This document shows, in pieces, positions 52,515 through 60,879 of a stretch of DNA of 64,000 nt. Position 1 is the first letter of the stretch. Each line of letters opens with the position of its first letter. The DNA lies in assembly GCA_013298215.1 (NCBI GenBank), contig JAAFKE010000005.1, forward strand, positions 62,001 to 126,000, read 5' to 3'. The notes below the pieces were generated by a model that worked only from the letters and a program-made list of their open reading frames with translations, was not told where the DNA came from and did not search any database. Made by a program: the position numbers and the translations under genes. The stretch is from Cytophagales bacterium (GTDB lineage: Bacteria > Bacteroidota > Bacteroidia > Cytophagales > Spirosomataceae).

Positions 52515-54779
52515 ATGTTTTTAAAACGCTACATCGGTGCTTTACTGCTGCTTTGGTCATTTGCAGCCGCTGCCAACAAAGATTCGACGGGCATTGGCGG
52601 GGCGGCGTACCAAGAAAAATACCAGCACCCAATTCGCAAGGCAACGGGCCTAATTAAAATAGACGGCAACCTGTCGGACTCGGCTTGGGCTGGCCTGGAA
52701 GTGGCCGATAAATTTGCCGCCCACTGGCCGCAAGACAACGTGCCGCTGCTGCGCCAAACCGAAGTGCGGATGACTTTCGACGACAAGTTTTTGTACATCG
52801 CGGCCGTTTGCCGAGATACCAACTACCACATTATTCAAAGCCTGAAACGCGACGGCGATTATTGGAGTTCGGACGCGTTTGCGGTGACGCTCGACCCCAT
52901 AAACGAGCGGACGAACGGCTTTTTTTTCGGTGTGAGCGTGGCCAATGCCCAAACCGACGACCTGCTGACGTTTAGTTCTGACGACCTCAACGGGAGCTGG
53001 GACAACCGCTGGTACTCGCAAACCAAGGTTTTTGAGACCTACTGGACCGTCGAGATCGCGATTCCTTTCAAAACGTTGCGCTACGACCCAAAAAAACTAA
53101 AATGGGGGATAAACTTCTCGCGCAATGACCTCAAAAACAACCAGTATTCGACCTGGACGTTCATTCCCGTCAATTTTAACGGCTACGACCTGGGCTACAC
53201 CGCCGCGCTAAACTGGCAAACCGCCCCGCCGCCCGTGCAAGGAAACGCCGCCCTGATTCCGTACATAACGGGTGGTTTAGAAAGCAACCAGCTCGCCCAA
53301 AAACCCACCGTTGGCACTTTTAAAGGTGGCTTGGATGCCAAAATTGCCATTACGCCCCAACTTAATCTGGACGTAACGATAAACCCCGATTTTTCGCAGA
53401 TAGAGGTAGATCGGCAAGTGACCAACTTAACGCGTTTTAGTATATTTTTTCCCGAGAGGCGCACCTTTTTTTTAGAAAACGACGACCTGTTTAGCAGCTA
53501 CGGATCGCCGGTGTTTCGCCCGTTTTTTTCGCGCTCCATTGGCCTCGATCGAAACGCGCAACCCCTACAAATACTGGGCGGGCTGCGTTTGAGTGGCAAC
53601 TTAGACAAAAACTGGCGCGTTGGGCTCATGACCATGCAGACCGCCGCCAAAGACAGCCTCACGCCCGCGCAAAATTTTACCGCTTTTTCGTTCAACAGAA
53701 AAGTACTTAAACGATCGTTGGTGAAAGGATATGTGCTTAACCGACAAGGTTTTATGAACACCAAAGAGCAGCAAGCCAACCCCCAAAACCAGTTCGGGCG
53801 CAACCAAGGTTTAGAGTTCAATTACTCGAACGTGAAGGGCGATCTGAACGTGTGGGCGGGGTATCATTTGTCGCAAAAACCAACGGTTTCTAAACAAAAC
53901 GATGCCAAGCAACTCGGCTTTGGGTACTTCGGGCGCGACTTTAGTTTTTTTATCGATTACCTCAATCTGGGCACCAATTACCACGCCGACATGGGTTTTT
54001 TGAATCGGATCGAAAACTATACCTTTCAGTTGGACCAGTTTGGTAAAATTAGGTCAGACACCACCGTTAGGCTCGGCTACCAACAAATTTATTCGGAGAC
54101 CGAGTACAACATCAGGCCCGAAAAAAGCAAAATAAACACCCATACTTTTAGCGCCGAGACGTTTTTGCTCTGGAACCCCAACGGCACTCTCGGCGACCAT
54201 TCGACGGGGGTTCGCTACCGCGTGCAGCTCCAAAATGCCAGTAGTTTTAGGGTGCGTTTCGACCACAACGACGTGCGTGCGCTCTTCCCTTTTGTGTTTA
54301 CCGACAGCGACTTCCCGCTCCTACCCCGCCGCTACACCTACAACCAATACAGTGCGCGGTACGAATCGGACTACCGAAAGAAATTTTATTTCTCGGCCAG
54401 CGCGCGGGTGGGTGGTTTTTACGGTGGAACGCTCAACCAATATAATTTGGAGATGACCTACCGCGCCCAGCCGTGGGGGAATTTTTCGATGAGTTTCGAG
54501 CAAAACGACGTGAAACTGCCAGACCCCCACGGCAGCGACCGCCTACTGCTGATTAGTCCGCGAATTGAAATTAATTTTTCGACCAATATGTTCTGGACTA
54601 CCTTTTTGCAGTTCAACACCCAGCGCAATAACTTCAACGTGAACAGCCGTTTGCAGTGGCGATACAAACCAATGTCGGACTTCTTTTTGGTCTATACCGA
54701 TAATTATTTTACCGATCCGTTGTTCAAAAATCAAAACCGCGCCATTGTGTTCAAACTCAATTATTGGCTAACGCTCTGA
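52515..54779 (+). CDS. DUF5916 outer-membrane protein with CBM9-like N-terminal domain (paralogue 2)
   Basis: 754 aa. Signal peptide MFLKRYIGALLLLWSFAAAA. CBM9-like part from about 45 to 235 (LIKIDGNLSDSAWAGLEVADKF, FDDKFLYIAAVCRD, VEIAIPFKTLRYDPKKLKWGINFSR). DUF5916 barrel follows with INPDFSQIEVDRQVTNLTRF, FFPERRTFFLENDDLF and the end TTFLQFNTQRNNFNVNSRLQWRYKP then DNYF. Same architecture as the gene at 48 kb with strong local identity at the C terminus, so these are duplicated genes. They are separated by two unrelated genes. Probably an outer-membrane protein; binding partner or substrate unknown. Confidence 0.85.
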   Translation: MFLKRYIGALLLLWSFAAAANKDSTGIGGAAYQEKYQHPIRKATGLIKIDGNLSDSAWAGLEVADKFAAHWPQDNVPLLRQTEVRMTFDDKFLYIAAVCRDTNYHIIQSLKRDGDYWSSDAFAVTLDPINERTNGFFFGVSVANAQTDDLLTFSSDDLNGSWDNRWYSQTKVFETYWTVEIAIPFKTLRYDPKKLKWGINFSRNDLKNNQYSTWTFIPVNFNGYDLGYTAALNWQTAPPPVQGNAALIPYITGGLESNQLAQKPTVGTFKGGLDAKIAITPQLNLDVTINPDFSQIEVDRQVTNLTRFSIFFPERRTFFLENDDLFSSYGSPVFRPFFSRSIGLDRNAQPLQILGGLRLSGNLDKNWRVGLMTMQTAAKDSLTPAQNFTAFSFNRKVLKRSLVKGYVLNRQGFMNTKEQQANPQNQFGRNQGLEFNYSNVKGDLNVWAGYHLSQKPTVSKQNDAKQLGFGYFGRDFSFFIDYLNLGTNYHADMGFLNRIENYTFQLDQFGKIRSDTTVRLGYQQIYSETEYNIRPEKSKINTHTFSAETFLLWNPNGTLGDHSTGVRYRVQLQNASSFRVRFDHNDVRALFPFVFTDSDFPLLPRRYTYNQYSARYESDYRKKFYFSASARVGGFYGGTLNQYNLEMTYRAQPWGNFSMSFEQNDVKLPDPHGSDRLLLISPRIEINFSTNMFWTTFLQFNTQRNNFNVNSRLQWRYKPMSDFFLVYTDNYFTDPLFKNQNRAIVFKLNYWLTL

Positions 54780-55058
54780 CTTATTGTTTAAAACAAGGTA
54801 GAGTCAAGTTTCAAATGCAACAAAGCCATTGTTGGCTAAGGTTTGTGAAAGTGCTTCGTTCGTAGCTCGAAGTTCACATTCTTTCCCCGGCGATCCGCTT
54901 CATATTTTTGGCAAGAAAGAATCTTTTGGCCTTCGCCAGTGTAGCTTCTTACAACGGCGAACTGTTTTTGCATTTATCCATTAAGTCTGAGAAAATTATT
55001 GTTTTTTTACAGAAATAACAACAATAAATACTTCATTTGTCTTAAAAATAGGTAGCTC
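54780..55058. other. Intergenic region (279 bases)
   Basis: Between the second DUF5916 gene and the sialate esterase. A minus-strand 45-codon ORF (54836-54973, begins MQKQFAVVRSYTGEGQ) is polar and lysine-rich, of no family I know, and has no visible start signals; I note it without calling it a gene. The last 90 bases are AT-rich. No hairpin terminator stands out. Confidence 0.5.
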
Positions 55059-57014
55059 ATGCGTAGATCAATCCCACTTCTGACGGCCCTGTTGCTGGCC
55101 GCGTTATCGTCGAGTGCCCAACTGCGGTTGGCTAAAATCTTTGGTTCGGGCATGGTTCTGCAGCAAAATGCACCTGTACCCGTTTGGGGTTGGGCCAGGG
55201 CGGGCGAGAAAATAACGGTGAGTTTTGCCGATCAGAAAAAATCGGTTCGTGCCAACAAGAACGGAAAATGGATGCTCCGCTTAGAACCCCTACTGGCGGG
55301 CGGGCCGTTTAGTTTGGAGCTAACTGGCGAGGACAACGCAATCAACGTTCTAAAAGATGTGTACGTGGGCGAGGTTTGGGTGTGTTCGGGGCAGTCGAAC
55401 ATGGAGTGGGACGTGGGGTCGTCGGCCAACGCCGAAAGCGAGATAAAAGAAGCCAACTACCCCACAATTAGGCACATAAAAATAGGAACCGACCTGGCAC
55501 TGAGCCCCAAAGAAGACATCGAACGCACCTCGGGCTGGCAGGTTTGCTCGCCCGCAACGGTGGGAGGGTTCTCGGCGGTGGGGTACTTTTTTGCGCGGGA
55601 GCTTCAAAAAAAACTTAAAGTACCAGTTGGCCTCATTAACAACGCCTGGGGTGGCTCGCAGCTGGAGTCGTGGTTGAGCAAGGAGGCCATGCTCACGCAC
55701 CCCGATCTGATTAAGGCAGCCAACGAGCTTCCTGCCGATTTTGAAACCCTCACGCAACAAATCGAAACCAAAATAAAACAACAGTACGCCCACGCCGACG
55801 TGAAAACGCCGACCGACGAAACCCAGTTTTTTACATCTCCTCTTTTAGACGAAAGCAAATGGCAAACATTTGGAGTGCCCGGAAGCTGGGAGTGGCAAAA
55901 CAATTTGACGGGATTCACGGGGACGGTTTGGTTCAGAAAAACCTTCGAGCTGTCGGACGAAAAAAACCTTGATAACTTTAAACTGGGCTTGGGCCTGATA
56001 AACTCTGCCGACCAAACCTACCTAAACGGCACGCTCATTGGCAGCACAACGGGAGAAACAAAACGGTTGTATGATGTGCCGAAGGGATTGTTGAAGGTAG
56101 GCAAAAACGTGATTGCCTCCCGCGTGAGCTGCGACCGCGACTGGATTGGCGGCATAAACGGAAACCGCCAAGACGTGTTTCTCCGAAACGATGCCGTTGA
56201 TATACCCCTGCACGGCGACTGGAAAGGCGCAGTGAGCGTTACGGCCCCCATGAAGATTGTCTTGCACCACAACAACGCTGGCACGTTGCTCTTCAATGCC
56301 ATGCTTGCGCCCTTAATTCCGTATGCCATTCAGGGCGTACTCTGGTACCAGGGGGAGGCCAACGCTGGCCGTGCGTTTCAGTACCGAAGCTCCTTTCCGC
56401 TGCTGATTAAAGACTGGCGAAAGCACTGGGCGCAGGGCGATTTTTCGTTTTTGTACGCCCAACTGTCGAGTTTCGACGCGGGCGGCGGCAACAGTAAAAA
56501 AGGCAGCGGATGGGCCGAACTCCGTGAAGCGCAGGCTTTTACGCTCGCTCTGCCCAACACGGGCATGGCCGTAACTACCGACATTGGCGAGTCGGGGGAT
56601 ATTCACCCAAAAAATAAGTTGGACGTTGGAAAACGGCTGGCAATGCCCGCGCTGGCGTTGTCGTATGGCCTTAAAACGCCGTACAGTGGCCCCACTTACA
56701 ACAGTTTTAAAACCTACAACAACAAAGCCGAGCTCCAGTTCGACTACGCCGCCAGTGGCCTCATGGCAAAAGGAAGCACCCTCGGGGGATTTGAAGTGGC
56801 GGGAGCAGACAAGGTTTTTTATGCGGCCAAGGCCGACATTGTGGCCAACAAAGTGGTGGTTTCGAGTGAGCGCGTGCCCAAAATACTGTCGGTGCGCTAC
56901 AATTGGGCCGACGATGCCAAAGAAGGTAATTTATACAACCGCAACGGCTTGCCAGCAGCACCCTTCCGAACCGATTCTTGGGCAGGCGTTACTGGGCAAA
57001 ATAAATTTCAATGA
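55059..57014 (+). CDS. Sialate O-acetylesterase
   Basis: 651 aa. Signal peptide MRRSIPLLTALLLAALSSSA. The SGNH/GDSL catalytic block is GQSNMEW with Ser at 113 (VWVCSGQSNMEWDVG). The oxyanion residues are in VPVGLINNAWGGSQLESWLSK, and the Asp-x-His block near the C terminus is GESGDIHPKNKLDVGKRLA. A jelly-roll insert sits between (GSWEWQNNLTGFTGTVWFRKTF, about residues 270-380), giving the long form typical of Bacteroidota. The enzyme removes O-acetyl groups from sialic acids or from plant polysaccharides such as xylan. It is transcribed alone; no sialidase or nan genes are nearby, though GH95 and DUF5916 genes are within 25 kb. Confidence 0.93.
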   Translation: MRRSIPLLTALLLAALSSSAQLRLAKIFGSGMVLQQNAPVPVWGWARAGEKITVSFADQKKSVRANKNGKWMLRLEPLLAGGPFSLELTGEDNAINVLKDVYVGEVWVCSGQSNMEWDVGSSANAESEIKEANYPTIRHIKIGTDLALSPKEDIERTSGWQVCSPATVGGFSAVGYFFARELQKKLKVPVGLINNAWGGSQLESWLSKEAMLTHPDLIKAANELPADFETLTQQIETKIKQQYAHADVKTPTDETQFFTSPLLDESKWQTFGVPGSWEWQNNLTGFTGTVWFRKTFELSDEKNLDNFKLGLGLINSADQTYLNGTLIGSTTGETKRLYDVPKGLLKVGKNVIASRVSCDRDWIGGINGNRQDVFLRNDAVDIPLHGDWKGAVSVTAPMKIVLHHNNAGTLLFNAMLAPLIPYAIQGVLWYQGEANAGRAFQYRSSFPLLIKDWRKHWAQGDFSFLYAQLSSFDAGGGNSKKGSGWAELREAQAFTLALPNTGMAVTTDIGESGDIHPKNKLDVGKRLAMPALALSYGLKTPYSGPTYNSFKTYNNKAELQFDYAASGLMAKGSTLGGFEVAGADKVFYAAKADIVANKVVVSSERVPKILSVRYNWADDAKEGNLYNRNGLPAAPFRTDSWAGVTGQNKFQ

Positions 57015-57182
57015 GGCGCAATTTTTGCCCCCAATTTTTGGTTTCACCACGACAATAAAGCATCTATGGAACATAAAATAAGTAGTTGGATTTTGACATA
57101 TAAATAGCTGATTGTCAAGCGTTATTCAACCACTCAATAATTCAAAACTCATTCCTATGCAGCTCAGTGACAGCTTTTTTTG

Positions 57183-58421
57183 TCAGAGCAACAAGCCCGC
57201 CAGCGTGGCCGACAGATAGGAGGCCAGCGTACCACAAATGAGGGCTTTGAAACCAAGTTTGGCCAGGTCCGAGCGTCGTTCGGGGGCCAACTGCCCAATG
57301 CCGCCCACCTGAATGGCAATAGAGCTGAAATTGGCAAAACCACAAAGGGCAAAACTGGTGATGGCGACAGTTTTGGGGTCTAAGGTAGGTCGGAGTTTGA
57401 TGAGGTCTAAGTAGGCCACAAACTCATTTACCACCATTTTTGTACCCATCAGCGAGCCAGCAATTTCAATATCTTTGGTGGGCACGCCCATGGCCCAGGC
57501 AAAAACAGCGAACACCTTGCCGAGGATAAACTTGAAACTAAGCTCGGGGAACGCCACCAGCGAGCCAACCTTGCCCAGCACCAAATCTAACAGGGCAATG
57601 AGCGCAATGAAGCCGATGAGCATCGCAATTACGTTCAAGCCCACTTTGAGGCCGTCGGCGGCGCCAGCCGCAACTGCGTCTATCAGGTTTACGTGCTGTT
57701 TTTTGACTTCTAATTTTACTACGCCCTGTGTTTCAGATACTTCTGTTTCTGGGTACACAATTTTGGCAATAACCAACGCCCCGGGTGCGGCCATAATACT
57801 GGCCGCCAGCAGGTATTCGGCGGGCACGCCGAAGGCAATGTACGTGGCCATGACCCCCCCCGCAATGCAAGCAAAACTCCCCGTCATCGACGACATGAGT
57901 TCGGAATTGGTCATGCCTTTCAGATAAGGGCGAATCATAATCTGTGCCTCTACCTGCCCCACAAACGTGCTGGCCACGTTAGAAACAGCCTCCGCGCCGC
58001 TCACGCCCATGAGGCGGTGGACGATCTTGGCCATGAAGGCCACAATAATTTGCATGAGGCCAATGTGGTAGGCCAGATTGACCAACACGGCCACAAAAAT
58101 AATTGTCGGGATTACCTTGAAGAAAAAAATGAAATCGTTGCCCGCCCCAAACGCCTTGGTCATCAACTGGGTTTTTACGAGCGAGCCAAACACAAACTCA
58201 GCGCCTTGGTCCGACATTTCGAGGAGACGCTTTATCTTGTCGCCCATCCAGGCAAAGGTATTTTGGCCAATAGTGGTTTTCAGAACAAAAATGGCCAGGC
58301 CAAATTGCAGCAGCAACCCCACACCCACGGTGCGGTAGTTGATGGCTTTGCGGTTGTTGGAAAGGGCGAAGGCAATGCCCAAAATCATTACAATGCCGAT
58401 GAGTCCAGTAAAACGTTCCAT
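57183..58421 (-). CDS. Concentrative nucleoside transporter (NupC/CNT family)
   Basis: 412 aa with many membrane helices. CNT signatures: ERFTGLIGIVMILGIAFALSNNRKAINYRTV at the N terminus, the Na/H-site region AYHIGLMQIIVAFMAKIV, SGAEAVSNVASTFVGQVEAQIMIRPYL, MTGSFACIAGGVMATYIAFGVP, and the C-terminal FVAYLDL to FALCGFANFSSIAIQVGGIG, which carries the conserved nucleoside-binding segment. It imports nucleosides with sodium or protons. It is a single gene with the -7 element at 58486-58493 upstream, and it is convergent with the sialate esterase. Confidence 0.94.
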   Translation of the reverse strand: MERFTGLIGIVMILGIAFALSNNRKAINYRTVGVGLLLQFGLAIFVLKTTIGQNTFAWMGDKIKRLLEMSDQGAEFVFGSLVKTQLMTKAFGAGNDFIFFFKVIPTIIFVAVLVNLAYHIGLMQIIVAFMAKIVHRLMGVSGAEAVSNVASTFVGQVEAQIMIRPYLKGMTNSELMSSMTGSFACIAGGVMATYIAFGVPAEYLLAASIMAAPGALVIAKIVYPETEVSETQGVVKLEVKKQHVNLIDAVAAGAADGLKVGLNVIAMLIGFIALIALLDLVLGKVGSLVAFPELSFKFILGKVFAVFAWAMGVPTKDIEIAGSLMGTKMVVNEFVAYLDLIKLRPTLDPKTVAITSFALCGFANFSSIAIQVGGIGQLAPERRSDLAKLGFKALICGTLASYLSATLAGLLL

Positions 58422-58485
58422 TCAGTAGGGTTTGGTGTTGTAGGTTTGGTGTAAAGGGTTTGAGGCTTGTGGCAGGTGGAGGAAT

Positions 58486-58493
58486 CAAAAGTA
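58486..58493 (-). promoter_or_regulatory. Possible -7 element for the nucleoside transporter gene
   Basis: On the minus strand TACTTTTG (plus 58486-58493), perfect TAnnTTTG, about 65 bases upstream of the ATG at 58421. No clear -33 TTG at the usual distance. Confidence 0.35.
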
Positions 58494-58559
58494 CAAATAT
58501 TCAATTCAGCAGTTCTGGTTCCATTATGTATGCCAAACCCTTGCTATTAAGCAGTAAAT

Positions 58560-58805
58560 TTATCGGTTCTTGTCAGATTGTGATAAAATTGATGCCGCAA
58601 GTTCTTTTGTTGTGCCGCTATATTTATCGCTTTTCAAAATATTTGAGGCTATAATTTCCATTTCTTTTCCCGTCTCGTGAGTTTTGTTTTTTTGAGAAAG
58701 TGCAGAGCCTGCTAATTTTTTTGTAATTTCTGATGAGTTTTGATTACTCAAAATTTTTGATGCGACTGACGCAATTTTGTCTGATGTTACTTTTTTATTT
58801 GCCAT
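58560..58805 (-). CDS. Small protein with two tandem repeats, function unknown
   Basis: 81 aa, AT-rich. The sequence is an internal duplication: IASVASKILSNQNSSEITKK LAGSALSQ (about residues 11-38) and IIASNILKSDKYSGTTKELA ASILSQ (about 51-76), each with an alpha-helical Ala/Ser/Leu pattern (AS-x-IL ... TK-x-LA-x-S-x-LSQ). Similar short all-helical proteins are scattered in many bacteria, often near mobile genes, without known function. It lies nine bases after the 231-aa gene upstream, so they are probably co-transcribed. Not recognised further. Confidence 0.65.
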   Translation of the reverse strand: MANKKVTSDKIASVASKILSNQNSSEITKKLAGSALSQKNKTHETGKEMEIIASNILKSDKYSGTTKELAASILSQSDKNR

Positions 58806-58814
58806 ACTATCAAC

Positions 58815-59510
58815 CTAATAATCCTCTATTGTGGTGTGTTTTTTTAAAATTTCTTTAAAATGTGGATTTGCTCCAATTTTCTCACAAAACTCCGTACTTA
58901 TTTTGGAATACTCTTGAATTACTTTTTCGGGACAAGGAATAACTATCACTACATTTTTTTTATTCCCAACTTCTTTAATTGTATTCTTAAATCCTTCATC
59001 TGTCTCTTTTGTAAAGAATTTTTTAATTATTTCGTAATCTATAAATTGATTTTGACTGTCTGCTTTTAAAGCATTACAACGTGGGTCATCTTCAAAAATA
59101 AAGTTTGGATGGTGTGTAAATAAAAATCCTTTTGGATGCTTTACAAAATTAGCCCATTTTCTAATTCTTATCAGTTGTTCCCAATTTTGTTCAACATACT
59201 CGAATGTAATTCCAATCAATCTGAAAATAGTTTGAAATTTTTCAACCTGCAAATACAATAACAAAATGAACATTGTAAATGAGTATTCAATGTCTTCCTC
59301 TGTTTTAGTGTCATTAAGAAATTTAAAAATTCTCATATTTCCAACTTGTAATTGGCAAGCGATGCAATTGTGTGAATTAGTATTTTCTGTCTGTGGTGAA
59401 CCTAAATAATCCTCATTATGCAATTTGCAGAATAGTGCCTCACAACCTTGTTGATCGTCGTGGTGTGAAATTTTATAAAGTTCATTTTTCGCTATTTGAA
59501 ATTTGTCCAT
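58815..59510 (-). CDS. Uncharacterised AT-rich protein
   Basis: 231 aa, not recognised. No signal peptide or clear membrane helix, except a hydrophobic stretch (YSFTMFILLLYLQVEKFQTIFRLIG, about 85-110) that looks like a buried helix. Two Cys pairs occur near the N terminus (CEALFC and CIACQL) and several His residues lie in KHPKGFLFTHHPNF. The C-terminal half contains VVIVIPCPEKVIQEYSKI. It is AT-rich compared with both neighbours and shares a transcript with the 81-aa repeat protein. Such paired small genes often belong to mobile or defence cargo, but I see no specific defence domain. Confidence 0.6.
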   Translation of the reverse strand: MDKFQIAKNELYKISHHDDQQGCEALFCKLHNEDYLGSPQTENTNSHNCIACQLQVGNMRIFKFLNDTKTEEDIEYSFTMFILLLYLQVEKFQTIFRLIGITFEYVEQNWEQLIRIRKWANFVKHPKGFLFTHHPNFIFEDDPRCNALKADSQNQFIDYEIIKKFFTKETDEGFKNTIKEVGNKKNVVIVIPCPEKVIQEYSKISTEFCEKIGANPHFKEILKKHTTIEDY

Positions 59511-59583
59511 TGTTACTATCTCTCTGTTTTATTACCGCCTCACGAACAAAGTTATCAAAAAACCCGCAAAACGTCTTTTTTTA

Positions 59584-59614
59584 TTGTGTAATAGATTGGG
59601 GTGGCGTACATTTG
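59584..59614 (+). promoter_or_regulatory. Promoter of the saccharopine dehydrogenase / DUF1338 unit
   Basis: TTG at 59584-59586, exactly 20 bases, TACATTTG at 59607-59614. Both elements and the spacing fit the Bacteroidota pattern. Transcription should start near 59620, which leaves a 5' leader of about 170 bases before ATG 59791, long for such a gene. Confidence 0.6.
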
Positions 59615-59790
59615 TGGCCGCATGAATAACCTTATCAACGTACAACTTTCGCGCTTCTCCTTTCTTCGGAGTATGTCCTCGCAGGTGCCAAGCGGCGGGT
59701 GCTAATCTCGTTTGGGCAGTCTTACGCCTAAACTGCTTTCTCTAAAATAGCTTTCCTTTCTTATTTTTTACACCCTAAATACGCATCTCC
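59615..59790 (+). other. Long 5' leader with a 27-codon ORF
   Basis: Between the predicted promoter and the saccharopine dehydrogenase ATG. A short ORF runs from ATG 59622 to TAA 59703-59705 (begins MNNLINVQLSRFSFLRSM, ends VPSGGC) and starts within a few bases of the predicted transcript start. It has no Lys run, so a lysine-sensing leader peptide is not supported. The segment around AGGTGCCAAGCGGCGGGTGC (59682-59701) is GC-rich and may fold. No riboswitch class was recognised. Confidence 0.4.
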
Positions 59791-60846
59791 ATGCAAAAAG
59801 TCCTTGTCATTGGCATGGGCAAAGTGGGTTCGTTGGTAGGTGTTTTGTTGAGCAAACGTTTCGACGTGACTGGCTTCGACAAACGCCAACCCGCTACTCC
59901 ATTGCCCTTTGAAATTGTTATCGGCGACGTGGCCAACGCCCAAACCCTCAGCACGCTCATGCCCCGCTTCGACGCGGTGGTGTCTTGCATGCCCTACAAC
60001 CTCAATTTGCCCATTGCGCGGGCAGCCCACGCGGCGGGGATTCATTATTTTGACCTCACCGAAGACGTGCCCACCACCACCGCCATCCGCGAAATGGCCG
60101 AAACTTCGGCGGGTGTTATGGCGCCGCAGTGCGGCCTGGCACCAGGCATCATTGGCATCATAGGCGCAGACCTGGCCACGCGCTTCACCAAGCTGCGCGA
60201 CATGGAACTGCGCGTGGGTGCGCTGCCGAGGTATCCGAACGGCCTGCTGGGGTACTCGTTCACTTGGTCGCCAGCGGGGGTTATCAACGAGTACATCAAC
60301 GACTGCGAGGTGATTCATAACGGCCAACAAAAAATGGTGTCGGCCCTCGACGGCATCGAAGTTATCAACATAGAAGGCCAAGAGTTTGAGGCGTTTAGCA
60401 CCTCGGGCGGTTTAGGAACAATGTGCGAGACCTTCGCGGGGCGCGTCGATACGCTCAACTACAAGACCATCCGCTACCCGGGGCATTGCAAGCTCATGAA
60501 GTTTTTGCTCTATGAACTCATTCTTAAAGAACGCCGCGACCAAATTGAAGAAATACTGACGGCCGCCAAACCACCCGTTCAAGAAGACGTGGTGTATGTG
60601 TATGCGGTGGTGGAGGGCTGGAAAGGCAGCGAACTGGCCCGCGAGGAGTTCTTTGAGGCGTACCACCCCATTGTGGTCGATGGCCAACATTGGCGGGCAA
60701 TTTCTTGGACTACGGCCGCCTCCATTGCGGCGGTGGTAGAAATGGTTGCCGATGGCACTTTGGCCCAAAAAGGGTTCATTAAGCAAGAAGAAATTGCCTT
60801 TTCGGATTTTCTAAACACCTCAAACGGTCAATATTTCAAGCAATAA
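59791..60846 (+). CDS. Saccharopine dehydrogenase family protein
   Basis: 351 aa. N-terminal Rossmann motif VLVIGMGKVGSLVGVLLSKR (residues 4-23) for NAD(P), then DAVVSCMPYNLNLPIARAA and YFDLTEDV, and the C-terminal saccharopine-dehydrogenase domain (LAPGIIGIIGADLATRF, LPRYPNGLLGYSFTWSPAGVINEY, KTIRYPGHCKLMKFLLYEL). Such enzymes split saccharopine to glutamate and aminoadipate semialdehyde, or act on related amino acids. It is 33 bases upstream of a DUF1338 gene, whose characterised relatives act on 2-oxoadipate, a later product of the same lysine route. Together they suggest lysine breakdown by the saccharopine pathway; this is inference from context. Confidence 0.85.
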   Translation: MQKVLVIGMGKVGSLVGVLLSKRFDVTGFDKRQPATPLPFEIVIGDVANAQTLSTLMPRFDAVVSCMPYNLNLPIARAAHAAGIHYFDLTEDVPTTTAIREMAETSAGVMAPQCGLAPGIIGIIGADLATRFTKLRDMELRVGALPRYPNGLLGYSFTWSPAGVINEYINDCEVIHNGQQKMVSALDGIEVINIEGQEFEAFSTSGGLGTMCETFAGRVDTLNYKTIRYPGHCKLMKFLLYELILKERRDQIEEILTAAKPPVQEDVVYVYAVVEGWKGSELAREEFFEAYHPIVVDGQHWRAISWTTAASIAAVVEMVADGTLAQKGFIKQEEIAFSDFLNTSNGQYFKQ

Positions 60847-60879
60847 AACGTTCATTATTTCCAACAAACTGCTACAACT

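Noticed and set aside
59641-59720. SAM-type riboswitch before the saccharopine dehydrogenase gene
   Set aside because: The GGTGCTAAT-like string recalls a piece of the S-box, but the closing stem and other conserved parts are absent.
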